Shown here one piece after another: positions 1-7,070 of a DNA stretch of 64,000 nucleotides. This DNA comes from Paenibacillus sp. UNC499MF (GTDB taxonomy: Bacteria; Bacillota; Bacilli; Paenibacillales; NBRC-103111). Position 1 is the stretch's first letter; every line of letters starts with the position of its first letter. The stretch lies in the NCBI RefSeq assembly GCF_900107975.1, contig NZ_FNVF01000001.1:997237-1061236 (forward strand). The letters run 5' to 3'. The position numbers and the translations under genes were made by a program. Under the pieces are notes generated by a model that was not told the DNA's origin, did not search any database, and was given only the letters and a program-made list of their open reading frames with translations.

Positions 1-52
1 CTTTGTTTATACAAACCCTCCGTCTGAAGGGATGATCGCGTGGAGAAAACGC

Positions 53-96
53 AAGCCGCATTCGAACCGTTGCGATAACGGCCGGATGCGGCTTTT
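53..96 (+). terminator. Intrinsic terminator of a gene left of the window
   Basis: A 10-bp stem (55-64 with 83-92, one G-U pair) is followed by TTTT. The T-run is on the plus strand, so it ends a plus-strand gene lying before the window rather than the minus-strand gene at 153-512. Confidence 0.6.
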
Positions 97-152
97 GGCG
101 TTCTGCGCTTAATCGGAAACGATACTCCGCAAGCAAACAGGGCTTACAAAGC

Positions 153-512
153 TTAGTCTTCTTGCCTGTGAGACAAAATGTTGACGAGCTTGCCCAGCGG
201 ATCGCGCACAAAAAAACGCCGGACCCCCCATGGCTCGTTCACAGGTCCATATTCCGGGTGAAAACCCGCTTCCTCCATGCGCGCAAGCGCGGCGTCCAGA
301 TCGTCCACTTCGATGGATAAAGCCGGTGTCGGGGTGCCGGACCCTCCCTGCGAAGCGATGCTGACCTGGACGTTCATCGTCTCGCGGCTGCCGTACGTTG
401 CGATCCAGCCGTGGTCCATGAGCAAATCGAGTCCGAGCGCATCCCGATAAAAGCGCGCGGCCGCCGCAAGATCCGTCGATTCCAGATTCGAGATAATTCG
501 TTTAACCTTCAT
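153..512 (-). CDS. VOC-family (glyoxalase/bleomycin-resistance fold) protein
   Basis: 119-residue single-domain protein of the vicinal-oxygen-chelate superfamily. The N-terminal strand and helix carry the usual pattern of a subunit that compares 'AAARFYRDALGL', and the C-terminal half has 'FFVRDPLGKLVNIL', the typical end of the second beta-alpha-beta3 module. Members bind a metal and act in aldehyde detoxification, ring cleavage or antibiotic sequestration; the substrate cannot be read from sequence. The ATG at 512 was chosen because an AACGGAGGTC ribosome site lies just upstream; a longer reading frame to 674 has no ribosome site. It is monocistronic and divergent from the acetyltransferase at 867. 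Confidence 0.8.
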   Translation of the reverse strand: MKVKRIISNLESTDLAAAARFYRDALGLDLLMDHGWIATYGSRETMNVQVSIASQGGSGTPTPALSIEVDDLDAALARMEEAGFHPEYGPVNEPWGVRRFFVRDPLGKLVNILSHRQED

Positions 513-866
513 AGTCGGTCGACCTCCGTTTCTAACCGTTGCCGGTTGCCGGTAAACTACTTCGACAAAGAAGGCACTTTTTTCCTTGTTTCCGCAAACA
601 TCGGAGAATCGTTCCGGGCAGCGGGCATCAGGGGGAAGAGATGCGAAGGCGCAGAACGAGACAGCAGGCATCAAGGCGGATACATTTGGCCATGGATACG
701 CTCCAACGCGAGTGCCAACGGTAGTACATGGAGTTGATGGGCAGCCGGCCGTGCCGAAAAAACGGCTATAATCAAATCCGCCTTAACGGCCGGTCTTTTT
801 TTTCCATTATAATGAATAGGACTGTGAGCCATCACGGCTCTTAATATATCGATAAGGGGAATCTTG
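513..866. other. Intergenic region between divergent genes
   Basis: About 350 bp without a convincing gene. Short overlapping reading frames on the plus strand lack ribosome sites and family features. It contains the terminator-like hairpin at 743-803 and, right after it, a TATAAT at 808-813 that is a plausible -10 box for the gene starting at 867. Confidence 0.5.
743..803 (+). terminator. Terminator-like hairpin upstream of the GNAT gene
   Basis: An 8-bp GC stem (745-752 with 786-793), with a smaller nested GCCG/CGGC hairpin in its loop, runs into ten T residues. No plus-strand gene ends just before it, so it may close a short untranslated transcript, or simply shield the acetyltransferase promoter that follows. 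Confidence 0.5.
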
Positions 867-1754
867 ATGCCGGATACCGGAATTGTTCTGCCTGTGAATC
901 GTTTAACGCGTGATCAATTGGCGCAAGTGAAAGAACTGGAAAAGCGCTGTAACGAATACGATTCCATTACCTTAAAACTGAACTGGGATATGCTCGAAAA
1001 CCGGAAAGCGGAAGAATGCAGCGACTGGCTTTACGTGGAGGACGGAAAAGCAGTAGGTTTTCTGGGCCTGTTTGCCTTTAAAAGCAGCGAAGCGGAAATC
1101 AGCGGTATGGTGGACCCGGCTTACCGCCGCCGGGGAATTTTCCGGAAGCTGTTCGAAGCGGCCGCCGAGGAATGCCGGAAGCGCGGGATCCCCGAAATCC
1201 TGCTTATCGTGCAGCGGGGGTCGGAGCCGGGGCGCTCTTTTGCCCGACATACCGGGGCCGCTTATGAATTTTCCGAGTACTGGATGGAGCTGCCCTCCCA
1301 TTATGACCGCGACGTGCTGAATTCCGTCATTTCCGCCGGTCAAATCAAGTTGCGTCCCGCGGAGGCGGCGGATATGGAAGTAGCGATCCGGCTGGACATT
1401 GACGGGTTCGGCGTCACGGAATCAGATGCCAGGGGATTCAACGAACAGAAATTGGCCGCGGCCGGAGAGAGCTTCTGGATTGCCGAGCTTGAGGGGACTC
1501 CCATCGGGAAAATCAACATCCAGCTTTACGACGGCGGGTATATTTCGGGATTTTGCGTGCTTCCGGCTTACCGCGGGCAAGGACACGGAAGAGTGATCCT
1601 GGCCAAAGCGATAGCGGTAGCGGAGTCGAAAGGGCTTTCGGGCAAGCTGGCACTGGAGGTGGCGGCGAGCAACGATCGTGCCCTCGGTTTATACAAATCG
1701 GTGGGTTTCGTCGAGCGCGGCGTAAATGATTATTACCGGGTAACCGTGGGATAA
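867..1754 (+). CDS. GNAT N-acetyltransferase with two acetyltransferase domains
   Basis: 295 residues with two tandem GNAT folds. Acetyl-CoA-binding motif A is visible twice: 'VDPAYRRRGIFRKLFEAA' near residues 76-93 and 'VLPAYRGQGHGRVILAKAI' near 230-248. Tandem GNAT proteins of this size usually have one active and one structural domain. The acceptor substrate is unknown. A TTG precedes the ATG, but the ATG at 867 is better spaced from AAGGGGA at 854-860. It stands alone and is followed at once by a strong terminator. Confidence 0.85.
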   Translation: MPDTGIVLPVNRLTRDQLAQVKELEKRCNEYDSITLKLNWDMLENRKAEECSDWLYVEDGKAVGFLGLFAFKSSEAEISGMVDPAYRRRGIFRKLFEAAAEECRKRGIPEILLIVQRGSEPGRSFARHTGAAYEFSEYWMELPSHYDRDVLNSVISAGQIKLRPAEAADMEVAIRLDIDGFGVTESDARGFNEQKLAAAGESFWIAELEGTPIGKINIQLYDGGYISGFCVLPAYRGQGHGRVILAKAIAVAESKGLSGKLALEVAASNDRALGLYKSVGFVERGVNDYYRVTVG

Positions 1755-1763
1755 TCGTTACGT

Positions 1764-1803
1764 AAAAAAGGACATCGGGGCGGCTGCCCTGATGTCCTTT
1801 TTC
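1764..1803. terminator. Intrinsic terminator after the GNAT gene
   Basis: A 12-bp stem (1770-1781 with 1786-1797) is flanked by an A-run and a TTTTTTC run, so it can work in both directions. The 220 bp from here to 2026 hold nothing recognisable. Confidence 0.85.
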
Positions 1804-2025
1804 TTGGAGACGCTTGTTGGGTGGAGGAACGGCCATGCAGATGCGCAGCCTGCACGAACCGCCTAAACCGTGAATGGAAGCCTGCCGTCCGGTTCTCAGT
1901 GCGCGCGAATCCCTGGCGTACGTTACGGCCCTGGCGGCGGTCGGTCGAACCGAAGCGTTATCGGAAGGGAAACGCAAGCGGGGCGAACGACAACAGACAG
2001 TGTGTGCGTATACGGAATCCGGCCG

Positions 2026-2955
2026 TTAAGGACGCAGCGCTTTCATGACGTCGTCGACGATTTTCTCGGCCGCGATGACGCCGTTATACAGCCAGCTGCT
2101 GGATGATGCGATTTCATAGACGCGGCCGTTTTTAACCGCGGGGATGTTTTTCCAGAGATCTTCTTCCAGGTTTCCGGCCTGGCCTTTATCGTAATTGACG
2201 AGAAAAAGATAATCGGCGTCGAGCTCGGCCAGCTTCTCCAGCGAAACGGGAACCCAATTGGCCTTGGAGTCCGGCAAAGAATTCAGCAGGTTCGGTTTGT
2301 TCAATCCCAAATCGCCATACAGCACCGCTCCGCTGGAAACGTTCCCGTTGACGACGTAGAAATTTTTCTTGGTGAGCCACAGCACCGCGACTTTCTTGTC
2401 TCCGATCGTTTTCAGCAGGGTGTCTTTGGACTCTTTGGCCTTCCGGTCGTAGGCGTCCAGCGCTTTTTTCGCTTCTTCCTGCCTGTTTAATAATTCCGCC
2501 ATTTTCGTTAATGTTTTCTTATAATCGTCGGCGTCTTCCTTCGAGAGGACGAAGGTAGGCGCTATTTTCGCATACTGCTCGTAAAGGTTGTCTTGAGCGG
2601 CGGCTTCCGGACGGAGAATGATCAGATCCGGGTTAAAGCTGAGAACGGTCTCCGGGGGCAGATTCGACGGGATAGCGGGAATTCCCTCCAGCTGAGGGCG
2701 CAAATATTCCTGCACGCTTCCGCCCTTTACGGACCATTGGGCAACGGGTTTGATGCCGAGGGCAAGCAGAGGATCCTCCAGGTAGGAGGCAATAATTTTC
2801 TTGGGTTCGGCGGGCAGGTTCACTTGGTGACCCATCCCGTCCGTGACTGTTTGCTGCCGGGGCTCCGCGCTCTCCTTGCTGCCGCAGCCTGCCGTAAAGG
2901 CGAGCAGAAGCAGGATAAATAAAGCGAGTGTGCCGGACTTTTTGAGAGTAAACAC
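2026..2955 (-). CDS. Iron-siderophore ABC transporter substrate-binding lipoprotein
   Basis: 309-residue FhuD/FepB-type (cluster 8) binding protein. It has a lipoprotein signal with lipobox 'LLLAFTAGC', then the TroA-like fold with 'IIASYLEDPLLALGIKP' and 'FNPDLIILRPE', typical of Fe3+-siderophore receptors. It is membrane-anchored and hands its ligand to a FecCD-type permease. No permease or ATPase gene adjoins it, so it probably shares a transporter encoded elsewhere, possibly the operon at 16761-20564. The GTG start at 2955 lies 7 nt after GGAGG; longer in-frame starts have no ribosome site and would put extra residues before the signal peptide. A perfect 7-1-7 Fur box lies at 3015-3029. 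Confidence 0.88.
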   Translation of the reverse strand: MFTLKKSGTLALFILLLLAFTAGCGSKESAEPRQQTVTDGMGHQVNLPAEPKKIIASYLEDPLLALGIKPVAQWSVKGGSVQEYLRPQLEGIPAIPSNLPPETVLSFNPDLIILRPEAAAQDNLYEQYAKIAPTFVLSKEDADDYKKTLTKMAELLNRQEEAKKALDAYDRKAKESKDTLLKTIGDKKVAVLWLTKKNFYVVNGNVSSGAVLYGDLGLNKPNLLNSLPDSKANWVPVSLEKLAELDADYLFLVNYDKGQAGNLEEDLWKNIPAVKNGRVYEIASSSSWLYNGVIAAEKIVDDVMKALRP

Positions 2956-3014
2956 GATAGAATTCCTCCATATATGCAGGTTGAAAAGGATAGCTTTTCC
3001 AAGCTTCATTATAT

Positions 3015-3029
3015 TGATAATGATTATCA
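3015..3029. promoter_or_regulatory. Fur box
   Basis: TGATAATGATTATCA is an exact 7-1-7 inverted repeat, identical to the Bacillus Fur consensus. It lies 60 bp upstream of the GTG start of the siderophore-binding lipoprotein and predicts iron repression of that gene. Confidence 0.9.
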
Positions 3030-3123
3030 TTGTCAACAAATAAAAGGGGAGCTGCATTGCGAAGATTCTGTTTATCGGCCGTTTTTCTCGGGGTAAGAAG
3101 CCGTTTCTTCGACTGTTTTTTTA

Positions 3124-3152
3124 TTGTCGTGTCCGTGATTGTAAGATATAAT
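3124..3152 (+). promoter_or_regulatory. Sigma-A promoter for acsA
   Basis: TTGTCG at 3124-3129 and TATAAT at 3147-3152 are 17 bp apart. The start codon of acsA is 73 bp downstream. No clear cre (CcpA) site was seen between them. Confidence 0.65.
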
Positions 3153-3225
3153 CAATTCCGATGGAATTTATTAGGATAAATTACAAATTGAATTCGGGAA
3201 AGAGAATGGGAGGATGAGTGCTAGA

Positions 3226-4956
3226 ATGACGATGCAACCGGAAGAGCAGGAAATCATACCGGTTCTTACAACGGGTAACAATCTGGCCGATTATGAAGAG
3301 GCGTACGCCAATTTCGACTGGGCGGACGTGGAGAAGGAATTTACGTGGTCCCGCACGGGAAAAGTAAATATCGCTTACGAGGCGCTCGACCGTCATGTGG
3401 AGGAAGGCCGCGGGGATAAAACGGCGCTTATTTATACGGACGCGGCACGGAATGAATCGTATACGTTTGCACAAATGAAAACACTCTCCGACAAATTCGG
3501 TCATGCTCTGCGGTCTCTCGGCATCGGCAAAGGAGATCGTATTTTCGTGTTTATGCCGCGTTCTCCCGAGCTGTATACGGCTTATATCGGGGCTGTAAAA
3601 ATCGGGGCGATCGTCGGCCCGCTGTTCGAAGCGTTTATGGAAGCGGCCGTGAAGGACCGGCTTCTGGATTCCGAAGCCGTGGCCATTATCACGACCCCTG
3701 CGCTTAAAGACCGCATTCCCGTTTCCGAGCTGCCCGCGCTCAAGCATGTCATCGTGGTGGGCGAGAACAGCGAGCCGGGCGAAAGGGAAATTTCTTACGA
3801 AGATCTGATGGCAAATGCGTCCGATCAGCTGGAAATCGAATGGGTCGGACTGGAAGACGGCTTGCAGCTCCATTACACGTCGGGCTCCACCGGTAAACCG
3901 AAAGGCGTTCTGCACGTCCATAACGCGATGATCCAGCATCTTCATACGGCCAAAACGGTCCTGGATCTCCAGCCGGACGATATTTACTGGTGCTGCGCCG
4001 ATCCCGGCTGGGTAACGGGGACCGTATACGGCATGTGGGCGCCTTGGCTGAACGGGACGACTTCGCTTGTACGCGGCGGCCGCTTCTCGTCGAACGACAG
4101 CTATCAGACGATCGAAACTTACAAAGTTACGGTGTGGTACTGGGCTCCGACCGCTTTCCGGCTGCTGATGGCGGCGGGCGACGATCTTCTCAAGCAGTTC
4201 GATCTGTCCTCTCTGCGCCACATCCTGTCCGTGGGCGAGCCTCTTAATCCCGAAGTGGTGCGCTGGGGGATGAAAGTATTCGGCAAGCGCATACACGATA
4301 CGTGGTGGATGACGGAGACCGGCGCGCAGGTCATCTGCAACTATCCGGCGATGCCGATTAAGCCCGGCTCCATGGGCAAGCCGATTCCGGGCGTATACGC
4401 GGCCATCGTCGACGATCAGGGCAACGAGCTGCCGCCGAACCGGATGGGCAACCTTGCGGTACGCGCTCCGTGGCCTTCCATGATGCGCCTCATCTGGAAC
4501 AATCCCGCGAAATACGACGAGTATTACCGGTTGAAGCCGTGGTACATTTCCGGCGACTCCGCTTACAAGGACGAGGAAGGATACTTCTGGTTCCAGGGCC
4601 GCGTCGACGACGTGATTAACACGTCCGGCGAACGCGTAGGGCCTTTCGAAGTCGAGAGCAAGCTGGTGGAGCATCCGGCCGTTGCGGAAGCCGGGGTAAT
4701 CGGCAAACCGGATCCGGTGCGCGGGGAAATTATTAAAGCGTTTATCGCGCTGCGGGACGGCTACGAGCCTACCGAGGAATTGATCAAAGAAATTCAGCAG
4801 TTTGTCAAAAAAGGCCTCGCGGCTCATGCGGCTCCCCGTGAGATCGAATTTCGCGACAAGCTTCCGAAGACGCGTTCCGGTAAAATTATGCGGCGCGTTC
4901 TGAAGGCTTGGGAACTGGGACTGCCTACCGGCGACCTGTCCACCCTGGAAGATTAG
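3226..4956 (+). CDS. acsA: Acetyl-CoA synthetase (AMP-forming)
   Basis: Activates acetate with ATP to acetyl-AMP and then acetyl-CoA in the cytosol, for acetate assimilation. The 576-residue length matches Bacillus AcsA (about 572). Visible motifs are the AMP-binding loop 'YTSGSTGKPKGVLH' (217-230), the adenylate motif 'DTWWMTETG', the hinge 'YFWFQGRVDDVI' and the C-terminal 'KTRSGKIMRR', whose Lys553 is the catalytic lysine that AcuA-type enzymes acetylate in Bacillus. ATGs occur at 3214, 3226 and 3232. GGGAGG at 3208-3213 abuts the first, so the ATG at 3226 is preferred. It is monocistronic, with its own promoter and a terminator at 5091-5125. Confidence 0.93.
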   Translation: MTMQPEEQEIIPVLTTGNNLADYEEAYANFDWADVEKEFTWSRTGKVNIAYEALDRHVEEGRGDKTALIYTDAARNESYTFAQMKTLSDKFGHALRSLGIGKGDRIFVFMPRSPELYTAYIGAVKIGAIVGPLFEAFMEAAVKDRLLDSEAVAIITTPALKDRIPVSELPALKHVIVVGENSEPGEREISYEDLMANASDQLEIEWVGLEDGLQLHYTSGSTGKPKGVLHVHNAMIQHLHTAKTVLDLQPDDIYWCCADPGWVTGTVYGMWAPWLNGTTSLVRGGRFSSNDSYQTIETYKVTVWYWAPTAFRLLMAAGDDLLKQFDLSSLRHILSVGEPLNPEVVRWGMKVFGKRIHDTWWMTETGAQVICNYPAMPIKPGSMGKPIPGVYAAIVDDQGNELPPNRMGNLAVRAPWPSMMRLIWNNPAKYDEYYRLKPWYISGDSAYKDEEGYFWFQGRVDDVINTSGERVGPFEVESKLVEHPAVAEAGVIGKPDPVRGEIIKAFIALRDGYEPTEELIKEIQQFVKKGLAAHAAPREIEFRDKLPKTRSGKIMRRVLKAWELGLPTGDLSTLED

Positions 4957-5090
4957 TTCATTCTTTTCGTTCACCTGCCTTCTCCGGAACTTGCGAAGGG
5001 CCGGCTAAGAACAGGTTAATCCCGCTACTGTCAGGTAAGCAGACGGACTTATACGCAGGTCTCTGCACACTGGTGCTTTAAAGCAGCACC
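4957..5090 (+). other. Possible structured RNA segment downstream of acsA
   Basis: About 130 nt between the acsA stop and its terminator are rich in short complementary segments, for example GGTGCT at 5072-5077 with AGCACC at 5085-5090. It includes CCCGCTACTGT, which recalls the CCCGCCACTGT core of cobalamin riboswitches, but the other conserved elements of that class are missing. It could be only 3' untranslated region, or a leader of the DUF606 gene at 5242. No known RNA family was recognised. Confidence 0.25.
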
Positions 5091-5125
5091 CGAATAACCG
5101 GCCTCCCGAGGCCGGTTATTTTTTT
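5091..5125 (+). terminator. Intrinsic terminator between acsA and the DUF606 gene
   Basis: AATAACCGGCCT pairs with AGGCCGGTTATT and is followed by T7. It ends acsA and could also act as an attenuator if transcription toward 5242 starts upstream of it. Confidence 0.85.
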
Positions 5126-5241
5126 CGGGATTCCGGTGTGCTCCGAAGCCTTTTATAGACTTTCAGGACATATGTCCTTTTCTGCACTCCTCCTGCTGGG
5201 ATTTAATAAGAAAGAAGTTCTAAGCGAAGGAGACGGCCGCA

Positions 5242-5667
5242 ATGAAAGGAATTTTATTCGCATTTTTGGGCGGGGCATGCATTACGCTCCAGGGCGTCGC
5301 CAACGCACGCATCAGCCACGACATCGGCACGTGGCAGGCCGCCACGATAACGCAGCTGACGGGTTTCCTGATCGCGCTCGTTATCCTGCTTTTTGTGCGG
5401 GACGGCAGCCTGCAAAGTTTCAAAGGAATCAAGCCGCTTTATCTGATCGGAGGCGCATTGGGGGCGGTGATCATTTTCAGCGAGGTCACGGCGATTCAGA
5501 AAATCGGGGTTACGTTTACGATTGCCGCGCTGCTGATCGCTCAGCTCAGTCTTACTTTTCTCGTCGATATCAACGGGTGGTTCGGCGTCGCCAAACAGAA
5601 AATGAAGCTGCCGCAGTTCATCGGAATCGGGTTAATGATCGCGGGTGTCGTGATCCTCAAACTGTGA
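5242..5667 (+). CDS. DMT-superfamily small membrane transporter (DUF606/YdcZ type)
   Basis: 141-residue very hydrophobic protein with four predicted membrane segments and the family start 'GACITLQGVANARIS', followed by 'GTWQAATITQLTGFLIAL'. YdcZ/DUF606 proteins are small drug/metabolite-transporter relatives that often occur as pairs and may assemble as heterodimers; the substrate is unknown. The ATG at 5242 follows AAGGAGAC. A second family member lies at 6489 with a Crp-type regulator between them, and the tight spacing suggests one transcription unit. Confidence 0.8.
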   Translation: MKGILFAFLGGACITLQGVANARISHDIGTWQAATITQLTGFLIALVILLFVRDGSLQSFKGIKPLYLIGGALGAVIIFSEVTAIQKIGVTFTIAALLIAQLSLTFLVDINGWFGVAKQKMKLPQFIGIGLMIAGVVILKL

Positions 5668-5717
5668 TAGGATAAGGATTTGGGGACAGGATAAGGAAAA
5701 CGCTGGAGGTGACCGCA

Positions 5718-6416
5718 GTGAAGGAAATACAGGACCGGGAGCAGTTGTCCCGTTATTTGCGGGAGCACCGGCTGGAGGCGGTTTTTAACGAAGCTTTGAA
5801 CTCTCATTTGTCTCTGTTCAGCTTCGAGCAGGGAGAGATGATCTGTTCCAGGGGCGAGCCGGCCTGTTATTTGTATGTGCTGGTTAAGGGCAAAATCAAA
5901 ATTTACACATCCTCCGCTGAAGGCAAGACGCTCATTCTCTGCTTCAAGACGCCGATAGAAGTGATCGGCGATATTGAATATATACGAGGAAGCGATATCG
6001 TGAACACGGTTGAAGCCGTATCACCCGTTCACATGATCGGGATTCACCACCGCTGGCTCAAAAAATACGGGAATGACCACGCTCCGCTGCTGAGGTTTTT
6101 ATTGGAGATTGTTACGCAGAAGTTTTACATCGACTCGAATCTCTCCAGTTTTAATTTAATGTATCCGGTAGAAGTCCGGCTGGCCAGCTATTTGCTGTCG
6201 GTTTTCTGCGAAGAGTCGGATAATCTCGTCCGTGGGCGGCTGAGTACGACTCATCTCATGGATGCGGCTAATTTGATCGGAACCAGCTACAGGCATCTGA
6301 ACAGGGTAATCCAGAAGTTTTGCAGCGAAGGACTGCTTCAGCGGACGAGAGGGTTTATTACGATCAAAGACCGGGAAGGGCTGAGCGCGCTGGCCGGTCA
6401 CAATATTTATGAGTGA
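5718..6416 (+). CDS. Crp/Fnr-family transcriptional regulator (YeiL-like)
   Basis: 232 residues: an N-terminal cyclic-nucleotide-binding-like beta barrel ('FEQGEMICSRGEPACYLYVLVKG'-type strand pattern within residues 30-120), a dimer helix, and a C-terminal winged helix with the recognition segment 'DAANLIGTSYRHLNRVIQKF' near 185-204. There is no Cys cluster for an iron-sulfur centre. The GTG at 5718 lies 8 nt after GGAGG; an in-frame GTG at 5709 overlaps that ribosome site and is rejected. Its place between two DUF606 transporter genes suggests that it senses the substrate or state these transporters respond to and controls them. Confidence 0.85.
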   Translation: MKEIQDREQLSRYLREHRLEAVFNEALNSHLSLFSFEQGEMICSRGEPACYLYVLVKGKIKIYTSSAEGKTLILCFKTPIEVIGDIEYIRGSDIVNTVEAVSPVHMIGIHHRWLKKYGNDHAPLLRFLLEIVTQKFYIDSNLSSFNLMYPVEVRLASYLLSVFCEESDNLVRGRLSTTHLMDAANLIGTSYRHLNRVIQKFCSEGLLQRTRGFITIKDREGLSALAGHNIYE

Positions 6417-6488
6417 TCGGTGCAGCGGTGCCCGCTGTGTACGGCAAAAAGCGTCATCGTCATTTTGTAGAGAGAGGGGAGCAAACAT

Positions 6489-6974
6489 ATGATATTGGGA
6501 ATTTTGCTGGCGGTTCTGGCCGGTTCACTGGTCAGTTTGCAGACCGTGTTCAACAGCAAAGTGAATGAGCGGACGGGATCTTGGGCGACGACGACCCTGG
6601 TGCTGGGAATGGGATTTCTGGCTTCCTTGACCATCAGCCTGCTTGTGGAAGGAAAGCAAACGTTCGCCCTGCAAAACATGCAGCTGTGGTATTGGGTAAG
6701 CGGCATGATCGGCGTCGGCGTCGTTATTTGTCTCGTACAGGGAATGAAGCTTCTGGGCCCGACGTATGCCATTTCAATCGTGCTGACGGCGCAGCTCAGC
6801 TTTGCCCTGCTGTGGGACTCGCTGGGATGGCTGGGACTGGAGAAAGTGCCGTTCACGCTGAACAAGCTGATCGGTGTGCTGGTTATCGTCGCCGGAATCG
6901 TGCTGTTCAAATTCGGCGGCAGGCAAGGAGCCGAACCGTCCCCTGCCAAGGCGCCGCAAGGGTTGCCGGACTGA
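6489..6974 (+). CDS. DMT-superfamily transporter (DUF606/YdcZ type), second copy
   Basis: 161 residues with four to five predicted membrane segments. It is a paralogue of the 5242-5667 gene: both have the 'A-G-x-x-x-x-L-Q-x-x-x-N' start, a 'GSWATTTLVLGMGFLASL' segment and 'LTAQLSFALLWDSLGWLGLEK' near the third helix. The extra 20 residues are a charged cytoplasmic tail. The ATG at 6489 follows GAGAGGGGAGC. The pair flanking a regulator suggests a two-subunit transporter; the substrate is unknown. Confidence 0.8.
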   Translation: MILGILLAVLAGSLVSLQTVFNSKVNERTGSWATTTLVLGMGFLASLTISLLVEGKQTFALQNMQLWYWVSGMIGVGVVICLVQGMKLLGPTYAISIVLTAQLSFALLWDSLGWLGLEKVPFTLNKLIGVLVIVAGIVLFKFGGRQGAEPSPAKAPQGLPD

Positions 6975-6997
6975 CGGACAGTCGGCAAGTCAACATG

Positions 6998-7037
6998 AAA
7001 AAACTCAGTCTCTTCCCGGAGAGACTGAGTTTTTTTG
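6998..7037. terminator. Bidirectional terminator
   Basis: AACTCAGTCTCT pairs with AGAGACTGAGTT, flanked by A6 and T7. It separates the converging DUF606 gene (plus) and hybrid kinase (minus). Confidence 0.9.
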
Positions 7038-7070
7038 CTGTTTACGCGGCTGTGAGCCGCCGCCTGACAT

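Noticed and set aside
3181-4974. 597-codon open frame on the minus strand opposite acsA
   Set aside because: It is the complement of a confidently assigned acsA; it is Arg/His-rich with no family motif and no ribosome site.
5000-5090. Cobalamin riboswitch
   Set aside because: Only a CCCGCTACTGT stretch resembles the class; the other conserved boxes are missing and the neighbours do not concern cobalamin.
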